Assembly: GCA_020627685.1 (NCBI GenBank)
Contig: JAHDGK010000005.1
Location: forward strand, 1-43,574
Reading direction: 5' to 3'
Origin: Granulosicoccus sp.
GTDB lineage: Bacteria; Pseudomonadota; Gammaproteobacteria; Granulosicoccales; Granulosicoccaceae
Length of the DNA: 43,574 nucleotides
The notes under the pieces are model-generated. The model was not told the DNA's origin and made no database searches. It saw nothing but the letters and a program-made list of their open reading frames with translations. Made by a program: the position numbers and the translations under genes. This document shows, in pieces, positions 1 through 7,452 of this stretch. Within the stretch, counting starts at the first letter, position 1. The number at the start of each line of letters is the position of its first letter.

Positions 1-279
1 TTCAACGCGCGAAGGGTAGGTTTTTAGATTTTCATCTGCAGGTTCGTCCAAGACCTGGCCTGTGCGTATATCAAATTCACTTCCATGCAGTGGGCATCGT
101 AGTCGATGTTCACACAAGACGCCCAATGATAGTGATACGTCTTCATGTGTACACATATCCTGTACAACGTGTACTGAATCATCGACCCGACAAAGTAGGA
201 TGCCTTGTCCCTCTACATCAAAGCGTTTTGGAATGCCGTTTTCTAATGTATCGAACTGAATGATTTTATGTGTTTGCAT
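1..279 (-). CDS. Rieske [2Fe-2S] ferredoxin-like protein, 3' part outside window
   Basis: The minus strand is open from an ATG at 279 to the window edge, giving 93 residues without a stop. The translation contains the Rieske cluster signature: CTH at about residues 45-47 and CPLHG at about 64-68, which supply the two Cys and two His ligands of a [2Fe-2S] centre. The short length and absence of a signal peptide fit a soluble ferredoxin of the BphF/NirD type that passes electrons to a reductase or oxygenase. It lies 57 bases downstream of cysG on the same strand, so it may be co-transcribed and serve a sirohaem-dependent (nitrite or sulfite) reductase. That partner is inferred and not in the window. 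Confidence 0.85.
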   Translation of the reverse strand, partial: MQTHKIIQFDTLENGIPKRFDVEGQGILLCRVDDSVHVVQDMCTHEDVSLSLGVLCEHRLRCPLHGSEFDIRTGQVLDEPADENLKTYPSRVE

Positions 280-336
280 AAGTGTGTTTAGCAATACCTG
301 TAGTACTGAGGCTAGGTATATCAGTCATTAATGCAA

Positions 337-1761
337 CTATTCTCTAGTTTCAAACCAAGCGAGCTTCTCGCGTAGTGAGACAACATTCCCCACAATGATT
401 AACGTCGGCGGTTTAATAGCCTGAGACTTAATAGTCTCCGGCAGTGTTTCTAGAGTGCCAGTTAATACTTGTTGGCTTTGTCGTGTGCCTTCTGCGACTA
501 AAGCAATTGGGTGATCTGACGGCAGGCCGTGTTTTATGAGCTGCTCGCAGATAACGGGAAGCCCTACTAAACCCATATAGATGACAACTGTCTGATGCGG
601 TCTTGCCAAGGCCGGCCAATCAAGATTTACGGTGCCATCTTTTAAATGTCCCGTTACAAAAATACAAGCCTGAGCATGATCACGATGAGTGAGCGGGATA
701 CCGGCATAGCTTGCGCAACCAGCTGCAGCGGTAACGCCTGGTACCACCTGAAAAGAAACGCCTTCCTCTGCTAAGGTTTCAATTTCTTCTCCGCCTCGAC
801 CGAAAATGAAGGGGTCTCCGCCTTTAAGTCGAAGGACCCGTTTGCCCTGTTTTGCGTGTTTTACGAGTAGGGCATTAATAGACTCTTGAGGTACCGCATG
901 ATCGTTTCTTCGTTTGCCAACATAGACTCGCTCGGCTTCGGAATTAACGAGCTGCATAATGGGTTCTGAAACAAGGCGATCAAAAAGTACAACGTCGCAT
1001 TGCTGCATTAATCGCAGAGCGCGGAAACTTAAGAGGTCAGGGTCACCAGGACCTGCGCCCACCAAATAGACTTCACCACTGTGCGGGTTTTCGCTGTGTT
1101 CAGTCAATGCAGCATCCATAGCTTGCTCCGCTGACTTGAATCGACCTTGCAGTATCAATTCTCCAATGCGGCCATTGAGCAAACGCTCCCAAAAGCGTCG
1201 GCGTTGACGCCAATCGCCGACGTGTTGTTTTATTTTGTCTCGATAGTTCTCTGCCAGTCGCCCTAAGTCAGAATAGGTATGCGGTAGGAAAGCATCGATT
1301 CGTGACGTCAGAAGACGGGCTAAAACCGGTGATACACCACCACTGGAAATAGCAACCAGCAGTGGAGAACGATCCACAAGTGAGGGTATTAGGAAATTGC
1401 TAAGCTCCGGCTGATTGGCGACGTTAACCCAGACTCCTGCCTCGTGAGCTGTTTGAGCAATAGCCGTGTTGTCTGCGGAGCTTTCGGTGGCCACAATAAC
1501 TAAGGAGCCAACTTGGAAGTCGTCTTCCCGGTGCTTGCGATTTTCGTGAACGACTTGTTCTCCTTCGGTACGCTGGTGTAGCTCATCGGACAGCTGTTCT
1601 GCAATGATGGTGACTTTGGCGCCACAGGCTGCAAGGCGACGGTATTTACCGGCCGCTTTCGCACCGCCGCCCACCAAAATGACTGATTTCCCGTAAAGGT
1701 CGAGAAAAGCTGGAAAACCGTGACTGCGTTTTCTGTGTGACTGCTTTTGTTCGGAAATCAT
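337..1761 (-). CDS. cysG: Sirohaem synthase CysG (dehydrogenase/ferrochelatase plus SUMT)
   Basis: This 474-residue protein has the two-module layout of CysG. Residues about 15-215 form the precorrin-2 dehydrogenase/sirohydrochlorin ferrochelatase module, with a dinucleotide loop VGGG at 30-33 and the SSGG turn at 139-142. Residues about 228-470 form the uroporphyrinogen-III C-methyltransferase, with VGAGPGD, GKR and GGDPFIFGRGGEE motifs. Together they make sirohaem from uroporphyrinogen III in the cytoplasm. Aligned by eye without gaps to E. coli CysG, the residue matching the catalytic Asp104 is Asn116 (codon AAT), and the ATDD motif reads ATES. The first module may therefore be impaired or use another residue. 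The N-terminus is about 12 residues longer than in E. coli. Confidence 0.95.
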   Translation of the reverse strand: MISEQKQSHRKRSHGFPAFLDLYGKSVILVGGGAKAAGKYRRLAACGAKVTIIAEQLSDELHQRTEGEQVVHENRKHREDDFQVGSLVIVATESSADNTAIAQTAHEAGVWVNVANQPELSNFLIPSLVDRSPLLVAISSGGVSPVLARLLTSRIDAFLPHTYSDLGRLAENYRDKIKQHVGDWRQRRRFWERLLNGRIGELILQGRFKSAEQAMDAALTEHSENPHSGEVYLVGAGPGDPDLLSFRALRLMQQCDVVLFDRLVSEPIMQLVNSEAERVYVGKRRNDHAVPQESINALLVKHAKQGKRVLRLKGGDPFIFGRGGEEIETLAEEGVSFQVVPGVTAAAGCASYAGIPLTHRDHAQACIFVTGHLKDGTVNLDWPALARPHQTVVIYMGLVGLPVICEQLIKHGLPSDHPIALVAEGTRQSQQVLTGTLETLPETIKSQAIKPPTLIIVGNVVSLREKLAWFETRE

Positions 1762-1823
1762 CTAGGTTCCGTTACTATAGTGAATGAACCGAGAGCAAAC
1801 TTTTGCCCTGACACTGATAGCTT
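1762..1823. promoter_or_regulatory. Divergent intergenic region between cysG and the TrpD2-like gene
   Basis: These 62 bases separate two divergently transcribed genes and must hold the promoters for both unless transcription starts inside a coding region. An AT-rich TATAGT on the minus strand near 1775 could be a -10 element for cysG, but I see no convincing -35 partner. No ribosome binding site stands out before the ATG at 1824. Confidence 0.35.
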
Positions 1824-2933
1824 ATGACAGACGAAGAATTTATGCGCGATGTGCTTCAGCGCATTGCAACGGGTCCCACACTAAGTAAGGACTTAAGCCG
1901 CGGTGATGCCGCACGTGCCATGCAGATTATCCTGGATGGAAAAGCTGACGACGTACAGGCAGGAATTTTTCTCATCGCTTTGCGTATGAAGCGAGAAACC
2001 GATGATGAACTAGCCGGTATTCTTGATGCAATAAATTCAAGCCTTACGCCCCAGCCAGTCAACGTTGATCATTTGCTGACGATTGTAGACCCGTACGACG
2101 GGTACCTGAGAGGCACTCCAGCTGCACCGTTTTTGCCACCCGTACTAGCGGCTTGTGGAGAGCGAGTGGTCACGCATGGTATGGCATCAGTAGGGCCGAA
2201 GTTTGGTGCAACCCATGAGCGTGTGCTAACTGCTACTGGGTATCGCCTACCCAGCGGCACTGCGGACGTTGCGACACGACTTGAAAACGATGATATCGGT
2301 TGGTGCTATGTCTCTCAAGATGTTTTGGCTCCCAGCTTGGCGGCGCTGCTGGACCTTCGCACTCGAATTGTTAAGCGTCCATGTTTAACAACGATAGAAG
2401 TCGCTGTGAACGCGCTGCACCCCGTAAAGGGCAATCACCTTGTGACAGGTTTCGTTCATAAGCCGTATCCGCCTGTCTATGCAGCATTGGCAAAGGCGGG
2501 CGGTTTCGACAGTTCTCTTATGGTAAGAGGCGTTGAGGGTGGGGTTGTGCCATCGCTAACGCAAGCCGCAAGGTTTTTCACCAGTGAAGACGGTGAGAAT
2601 CTGACTCAAATAGACATTGAACCTACCACGGTGAATATAGCGCGTAGTGAACGAGCGACGCCATTACCTGATGCTTTGCAAAACAATGATGTGCGCTCTG
2701 TGAAAGCACCTGAAAACCCGTTTGCTTTCGAGTTGTCATCGCATGCAGCCGCGTTAGGTCTTGCTGCACTGTCAGGTGAAGACGGCTACACCCGCGATTC
2801 CCTAGTGTATTCGGGGGCCGTCATTCTTCACGCAAGGGGTAAAGCAAACTCTTTAACGTCTGCTGCCAATTTAGTGAAAGAGGCTTTAGACAGCGGCTCG
2901 GCTCTTAAGCGCTTTAATAGTGCACTAGCTTAG
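1824..2933 (+). CDS. TrpD2/YbiB-type glycosyltransferase family 3 protein (anthranilate phosphoribosyltransferase paralogue)
   Basis: The 369-residue protein has the fold markers of anthranilate phosphoribosyltransferase: a helical N-terminal domain with the LxGxAD..Q.G.FL..LRMK pattern at about 37-56, and the THGM...K.G motif near 112-122. The PRPP-binding loop GTGGD of true TrpD is replaced by a DPYDGYLRGT segment at about 89-98. This is the hallmark of the TrpD2/YbiB subgroup, whose E. coli member YbiB binds nucleic acid instead of making phosphoribosyl-anthranilate. No tryptophan gene is nearby. It is divergent from cysG, an arrangement I associate with nitrate/nitrite assimilation neighbourhoods, though its role there is unknown. 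The 3' end overlaps the convergent psuG by nine bases. Confidence 0.8.
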   Translation: MTDEEFMRDVLQRIATGPTLSKDLSRGDAARAMQIILDGKADDVQAGIFLIALRMKRETDDELAGILDAINSSLTPQPVNVDHLLTIVDPYDGYLRGTPAAPFLPPVLAACGERVVTHGMASVGPKFGATHERVLTATGYRLPSGTADVATRLENDDIGWCYVSQDVLAPSLAALLDLRTRIVKRPCLTTIEVAVNALHPVKGNHLVTGFVHKPYPPVYAALAKAGGFDSSLMVRGVEGGVVPSLTQAARFFTSEDGENLTQIDIEPTTVNIARSERATPLPDALQNNDVRSVKAPENPFAFELSSHAAALGLAALSGEDGYTRDSLVYSGAVILHARGKANSLTSAANLVKEALDSGSALKRFNSALA

Positions 2934-3833
2934 TGCGCAAGCAAGCTCACCTGCTAAACGGGCGTTGTTCTTGATCAACGCCTGATTGGTTTTGAGGCTC
3001 TTGCCATTGCTGAGTTCTACAATGCGCCCTAACAACCAGGGCGTTACGGCTTTACCGTGAATACCTTGTTCTTGTGATTCCCTGACGGCTTGATCGATAA
3101 GCTTCGACATCTCGGGTCTAGGAATTTCACTCTCAGAGGGCACCGGATTGGCGATCAAGACTCCGCCGTCTATATTCAAGGCATCTCTGGCTCGCATGAA
3201 ATCAACAATTTGGTTGATAGTGTCGACTCTTAATGGTGAAGCCAGACCGCTCTCGCGTGACCAAAAAGCGGGTATGTCATCCTGCTGATACGTGAGCACA
3301 GGAACGCCTAGCGTTTCTAATACTTCCAGAGTTTTCGGTATATCAAGAATGGCTTTTGCGCCTGCGCATATGACAGTGACTTTTGTTCGCGACAGCTCTG
3401 TTAAATCTGCGGAGACATCGAAACTGAGTTCGGCGCCTTGATGAACCCCACCAATCCCACCGGTGGCAAAAACTTTGATACCTGCTAGATCAGCAGCAAT
3501 CATTGTCGCAGCGACTGTAGTTGATCCCATTGCACCGCGAGACACAGCCATGGCCAAGTCAGCGCGAGATAGTTTCATCGCATCGTCTGTTGTTGCCAGC
3601 GTTTCAAGCTGCGACTCTGTTAAGCCTACTGTGATTTCACCGTTAAGGATGGCGATAGTTGCAGGGACAGCTCCCGATTCACGCACGGCTTCTTCAACTT
3701 GCACAGCAGTATCGCGGTTTTGCGGGTAGGGCATACCATGCGTAATGATGGTGCTCTCAAGGGCCACAACACCACGCCCCTCATATAGAGCCTGCTGCAC
3801 TTCTTCGCTGATATGTATAGCCGGGTTTTTCAT
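2925..3833 (-). CDS. psuG: Pseudouridine-5'-phosphate glycosidase
   Basis: PsuG cleaves the C-C glycosidic bond of pseudouridine 5'-phosphate to uracil and ribose 5-phosphate in the cytoplasm. The 302 residues match the family from end to end, including VALESTIITHGMPYPQN at 23-39, the SRGAMGSTTVAATM stretch near 98-111 and ATGGIGGVH at 123-131. Residues matching the E. coli catalytic set (Glu31, Lys93, Asp149, Lys166) are Glu26, Lys87, Asp143 and Lys160, with near-identical spacing. The gene follows the kinase psuK by 31 bases on the same strand, so the two steps of pseudouridine catabolism are probably one transcript. Confidence 0.95.
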   Translation of the reverse strand: MKNPAIHISEEVQQALYEGRGVVALESTIITHGMPYPQNRDTAVQVEEAVRESGAVPATIAILNGEITVGLTESQLETLATTDDAMKLSRADLAMAVSRGAMGSTTVAATMIAADLAGIKVFATGGIGGVHQGAELSFDVSADLTELSRTKVTVICAGAKAILDIPKTLEVLETLGVPVLTYQQDDIPAFWSRESGLASPLRVDTINQIVDFMRARDALNIDGGVLIANPVPSESEIPRPEMSKLIDQAVRESQEQGIHGKAVTPWLLGRIVELSNGKSLKTNQALIKNNARLAGELACALS

Positions 3834-3864
3834 TGATGTTTATCCATGGCTCGGGCAGGTGATT

Positions 3865-4812
3865 CTACACATGATTGATACCGTTCGGATTGTCTATGAG
3901 CGGGGGCGTATAGCGGCCGGTAACAATATCGGCGGACGCTGCCACGCCAACTTGTGCTACTGCATCTACAAGACTCAAGCCACTGGCCCAGGCTGCGAAT
4001 GTGGCACCCGCTAACGCGTCTCCGGCGCCATTGACATGATGCGTACAGTCAACGTGCTGGACACTAACGCGTGTCGCTTTAGTCCCTTGTTTAATCAGAA
4101 TGGGTTCGTGACCATCGGTCAAGACTAATTGATTAAATCCAAGCTCGAGAAGACCCTCGGCCAGGATATCCAGATCCGCTGAGACGGGTTCGATTTCCAG
4201 CATGGCAACCGCTTCGCGTCGGTTGCAGATTAGCAAATCTATTTCCCCAGCCAATGCTACGAGGCGTTGTGTTTTAACAGGGGAGACGCTCATGGCCGCT
4301 ACCGGTATTTTATGTTCGGTGGCTTTTTTTACTAGAGCTTTTAAACACGTCTGTGAAAGGTTCGCATCTAATACTACAGCTTCGACCCCATTCCAATCGG
4401 TCAATTCATTTACCATTGATTCGGTCAATCTCTCGGCAAGTGATACATCGGATAATCCAATGTATAGTTCACCGTCGTGATTCATTACGGCGCTGTATCG
4501 CCCAGTGCTCGTGTTGTCGAATTGTTTGAATCGAGTGTGTACATTCAATGCGCCCAACGACTGTATAAGTTGCTGGGCAGTGGCATCGTCACCTACTGCT
4601 GCCAGAAATTCGACGGAAAGTTGCTTGGATTTGTTCAAGCTTCGCGCTGCAGAACAGGCTGCATTTGCTGCGACCCCTCCGATATAACGCGTCCAGGTGA
4701 CAGGGTTGGAAGCCCTGGGTACGAGTGCGGTATCCGGTCTTGCAATGTCATCGACGTGAACAGCACCGATGACCAGCAAGCATTTTTGGCTTATTGGAAC
4801 TGGATTCTTCAT
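3865..4812 (-). CDS. psuK: Pseudouridine kinase, PfkB family
   Basis: This 315-residue PfkB-family carbohydrate kinase has the N-terminal GGVAANAA motif at about 45-52 and the C-terminal NGAGDALAGA motif at 261-270, in which Asp265 is the expected catalytic base. PfkB kinases act on several sugars and nucleosides. The pseudouridine assignment rests on the adjacent psuG, whose substrate is the kinase product. The start is the ATG at 4812, and the only upstream sequence is an 84-base gap to a divergent regulator. No pseudouridine transporter gene is next to the pair, so the substrate may come from RNA turnover or a distant permease. Confidence 0.88.
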   Translation of the reverse strand: MKNPVPISQKCLLVIGAVHVDDIARPDTALVPRASNPVTWTRYIGGVAANAACSAARSLNKSKQLSVEFLAAVGDDATAQQLIQSLGALNVHTRFKQFDNTSTGRYSAVMNHDGELYIGLSDVSLAERLTESMVNELTDWNGVEAVVLDANLSQTCLKALVKKATEHKIPVAAMSVSPVKTQRLVALAGEIDLLICNRREAVAMLEIEPVSADLDILAEGLLELGFNQLVLTDGHEPILIKQGTKATRVSVQHVDCTHHVNGAGDALAGATFAAWASGLSLVDAVAQVGVAASADIVTGRYTPPLIDNPNGINHV

Positions 4813-4896
4813 CCATTAGTCCAGTTATGGCTAGTTTGCCCAACAGTTTACCCTCAGACAGGTATGCTGGGAGGGTTGTAACTCAGGAGTGGCCGC
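4813..4896. promoter_or_regulatory. Divergent promoter region, psuK / Lrp-family regulator
   Basis: This 84-base gap lies between two divergent genes and should hold both promoters. An AGGAG ribosome binding site sits seven bases before the regulator ATG at 4897. Divergence from psuK suggests the Lrp-type protein may bind here, but I could not identify a clear Lrp-type operator. Confidence 0.4.
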
Positions 4897-5334
4897 ATGC
4901 TCGATCAGTTTGACCGTTCAATCATATCGATTCTGAAGACTGAAGGACGAATCACGCTAACGGAGTTAGCCTCTCGAGTAGGGCTAACGAAAACCCCTTG
5001 TGCCGCCCGCGTCAAACGACTCGAATCAGATGGCTATATTCTCGGTTATCGCGCCATCGTCGATAGCGAGAAACTGGGTCTGGGCCATGTGGCCTTTGTC
5101 GAGATGAAACTTACCGATACCAAACTCAGTGCTTTAGAGGCGTTTAGTGAGGCCGCAAGAGAAATTCCGGAAATTGAACAAATGCATTTGATTGCCGGAC
5201 CGTTCGATTATCTGGTGAAAGTGAGAACAGCAGATATAAATTCATTTCGACTAGTATTAGGGGAGAAACTATCGGCCTTGCCGTATGTTGCCCACACATC
5301 TACGTTTGTGGCAATGAGTACGGTTGTAGACTAA
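4897..5334 (+). CDS. Lrp/AsnC-family transcriptional regulator
   Basis: The 145-residue protein has the standard Lrp/AsnC architecture. A winged helix-turn-helix spans residues about 2-60, beginning LDQFDRSIISIL and including a recognition-helix region LTKTPCAARVKRLE. An AsnC/RAM ligand-binding domain spans about 65-142, with an AGPFDYLVKVRT segment typical of the ligand-binding fold. Such proteins form dimers or octamers and answer to amino acids or related small molecules. It is divergent from psuK and has a good AGGAG site. Control of the psu genes is plausible, but the family usually controls amino-acid genes, so the ligand and target are open. Confidence 0.9.
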   Translation: MLDQFDRSIISILKTEGRITLTELASRVGLTKTPCAARVKRLESDGYILGYRAIVDSEKLGLGHVAFVEMKLTDTKLSALEAFSEAAREIPEIEQMHLIAGPFDYLVKVRTADINSFRLVLGEKLSALPYVAHTSTFVAMSTVVD

Positions 5335-5359
5335 CCACCGTACTGTTTGGAGTGTGCCT

Positions 5360-6181
5360 GTGAACTGGCTGGACTATGTTGAAAATTGGCCAACGCTGGC
5401 TATTGAGTACGGATTGAAATTTGTTGCTGCTATTGCCATTTTCTTTGTTGGAAAATGGATTGCAAGGCGTCTGGTCAATTTTACCGCGACGCTTATGGCG
5501 AGGCGTTCTATCGATCCCACGGTAGGCGGATTTGTTTCCAACATTCTCTACATGCTGCTCTTGCTGCTTGTCAGCATTGCGGCACTCGCACAACTGGGAA
5601 TTCCGACGGCACAGTTTATAGCGGTAATCGGTGCGGCCGGTCTTGCTATTGGTCTGGCGCTTCAAGGGTCACTCTCGAATTTCGCCTCGGGTGTGTTGTT
5701 AGTGTCCTTTCGACCTTGCAAAGTAGGGGATTACATTGAGGCGGGTGGCGTCTCAGGTAGTGTGGACAGAATCACGGTGTTCAGTACAACACTCATCACG
5801 CCGGATCGTCGAACCATCACGGTTCCCAACTCAATCATTATGGGTGGCCCCATCGTCAACTATTCAACGTCTTCCTCTCGTCGTTTAGATCTTGTCGTGA
5901 GCGTGGGCTATTCAAGCAACCTGGCTGAGGTTAAGACTTTGCTCCGTGAAATAGTGGAGTCAGACGAGCGAGTGCTTGAATCACATAAGCCGGTTCAGAT
6001 TGGCGTGCTGGCTCTGGCAGATTCTTCAATCAATATTGCTGTTCGCCCGTGGGTGGCTTCTGCAGATTACTGGCCACTGCACTTCGACCTGCACGAGCAG
6101 ATAAAAATGCGATTCGATGACGCTGGAATTGAGATTCCTTTCCCACAATTAGATGTAAACATCGAAAAAGCGACAGGCTGA
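5360..6181 (+). CDS. mscS: Small-conductance mechanosensitive channel, MscS family
   Basis: This inner-membrane channel opens under membrane tension and releases solutes during osmotic down-shock. The protein has three N-terminal membrane segments; the third is the glycine/alanine-rich pore helix GAAGLAIGLALQGSLSNFA, nearly the same as in E. coli MscS. The beta domain follows (FRPCKVGDYIE, then TVPNSIIMGGPIVNYS) and an alpha/beta C-terminal domain ends the protein. I prefer the GTG at 5360 (273 residues) over the in-frame GTG at 5354, because the GGAG at 5349-5352 is correctly spaced only for the later codon. At this size it is a minimal MscS without extra domains. The gene follows the Lrp regulator by 25 bases and may share its transcript. 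Confidence 0.95.
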   Translation: MNWLDYVENWPTLAIEYGLKFVAAIAIFFVGKWIARRLVNFTATLMARRSIDPTVGGFVSNILYMLLLLLVSIAALAQLGIPTAQFIAVIGAAGLAIGLALQGSLSNFASGVLLVSFRPCKVGDYIEAGGVSGSVDRITVFSTTLITPDRRTITVPNSIIMGGPIVNYSTSSSRRLDLVVSVGYSSNLAEVKTLLREIVESDERVLESHKPVQIGVLALADSSINIAVRPWVASADYWPLHFDLHEQIKMRFDDAGIEIPFPQLDVNIEKATG

Positions 6182-6254
6182 CGTTTTCAGAACAGTTAGC
6201 TCCTAAGTCTTTAAGCTACCATCGCGCACATTTAATTTTTGACCGTGCACGATC

Positions 6255-7421
6255 ATGTCGAATGCCCCCCGCATAGCCATTTCCAGGCGTTTAAGAAAAT
6301 CTCCTTTTACCTCGCGAGCCATGGCTCAGGGCGCTAAGGCGTTTACCGTTTACAACCACATGTTGCTGGCAACCGAATTCGAGTCTCTCGAATATGACTA
6401 CTGGCATTTATGTGAATCGGTACAGGTATGGGATGTTGGCGTAGAACGTCAGGTGAGTATCAAAGGCCCCGATGCCGGCAAACTGGTGCAGTGGATGACA
6501 CCTCGTTCTATTGAGGGGGTTGCCGATGACCGTTGCGTCTACTTACCTCTTGCTGATGAAAACGGCAAACTCATTAATGACCCAGTGGGTATAAAAATCG
6601 CCGAGGATCACTGGTGGTTGTCGGTAGCTGACTCCGATGTGATTTTGTGGGCGAAAGGATTGGCGCGGGGCGCTGGTCTGAATGTCATTGTTGACGAACC
6701 CGATGTATGGCCATTGGCTATTCAAGGCCCGGATGCTGAAACTCTAATGGCGCGAGTTTTCGGTGACGCAGTAAAAGATATCCGCTTCTTTCGTTACAAG
6801 AGGCTTGCGTACAAAGGGCATTCTTTTATCGTTGCGCGCTCCGGTTGGAGTAAACAGGGCGGCTTTGAAGTTTACGTAGACAATGTTGAAAAAGGCCAGG
6901 CCTTGTACGACGAACTTTTTGAAAAGGGTGACGATTTAAATGTCCGACCGGGTTGTCCTAATCTTATTGAACGGCTGGAAAGTGGTTTGCTTTCCTACGG
7001 TAATGATATGGATAGCCGGCATTCTGTTTTGGAGTCGGGACTAGGTGCTTTCATTTCTTTGGATAAGGATGTCGATTCTTTGTCCCACGATGCTTTACGC
7101 GCGGAGGCAGCCAAAGGCCTTTCTCGCCGTCTAGTCGGATTGGTGCTGCCTAAATCAGATGCGCCCATGCCGCTGGCGGAGCAACCTTTCGGGACAGAGC
7201 TGGTTGAGGCCATTCCTCAGCAAAACGATTTGGGGCATTGCCTTGGCTCGCAGTGCTGGTCGCCGCGATACAAAGTGCAAATTGCCACCGCTGTGCTCGA
7301 GGAACCCTTGGCCTCAGAGGCCTCCTGTGAAGTGCTATTGGCTGATGGCAGAACCGTAACAGCTGCTATTACGTCAGTACCATTTGACTTTGAGCAGCTG
7401 GGCCTCAAAGCACAGGTATAA
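6255..7421 (+). CDS. dmdA: DmdA-like dimethylsulfoniopropionate demethylase (GcvT-fold aminomethyltransferase family)
   Basis: The 388 residues belong to the GcvT fold, which transfers one-carbon units to tetrahydrofolate. They follow the remembered sequence of Pelagibacter DmdA through most of their length: an N-terminal SRRLRKSPFTSR region, TVYNHMLL at 31-38, VQVWDVGVERQV near 56-67, SVADSDV, ARSGWSKQGGFEVYV and GCPNLIERLESGLLSYGND. DmdA demethylates DMSP to methylmercaptopropionate in the cytoplasm. Several GcvT-like relatives act on other methylated compounds, so DMSP is likely but not proven. The next gene, 31 bases downstream, is an acyl-CoA hydratase/dehydrogenase fusion that could act on the CoA-bound product. 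The start fits the family N-terminus, although no clear ribosome binding site is visible. Confidence 0.78.
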   Translation: MSNAPRIAISRRLRKSPFTSRAMAQGAKAFTVYNHMLLATEFESLEYDYWHLCESVQVWDVGVERQVSIKGPDAGKLVQWMTPRSIEGVADDRCVYLPLADENGKLINDPVGIKIAEDHWWLSVADSDVILWAKGLARGAGLNVIVDEPDVWPLAIQGPDAETLMARVFGDAVKDIRFFRYKRLAYKGHSFIVARSGWSKQGGFEVYVDNVEKGQALYDELFEKGDDLNVRPGCPNLIERLESGLLSYGNDMDSRHSVLESGLGAFISLDKDVDSLSHDALRAEAAKGLSRRLVGLVLPKSDAPMPLAEQPFGTELVEAIPQQNDLGHCLGSQCWSPRYKVQIATAVLEEPLASEASCEVLLADGRTVTAAITSVPFDFEQLGLKAQV

Positions 7422-7452
7422 TCACCTTTTACTCCAAGTAGGTAGTTGCAAC

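Noticed and set aside
62-259. 65-codon plus-strand frame at the window start
   Set aside because: It is antisense to the Rieske protein, whose cluster motifs are clear.
4477-4881. 134-codon plus-strand frame opposite psuK
   Set aside because: Cysteine-rich antisense shadow of a well-supported PfkB gene with no family features.
7384-7452. Longer start for the FadN-type protein
   Set aside because: It would overlap the end of the dmdA-like gene, and the added residues are not part of the Rossmann domain; the ATG at 7453 begins directly at the conserved FKRIAVIGSG.
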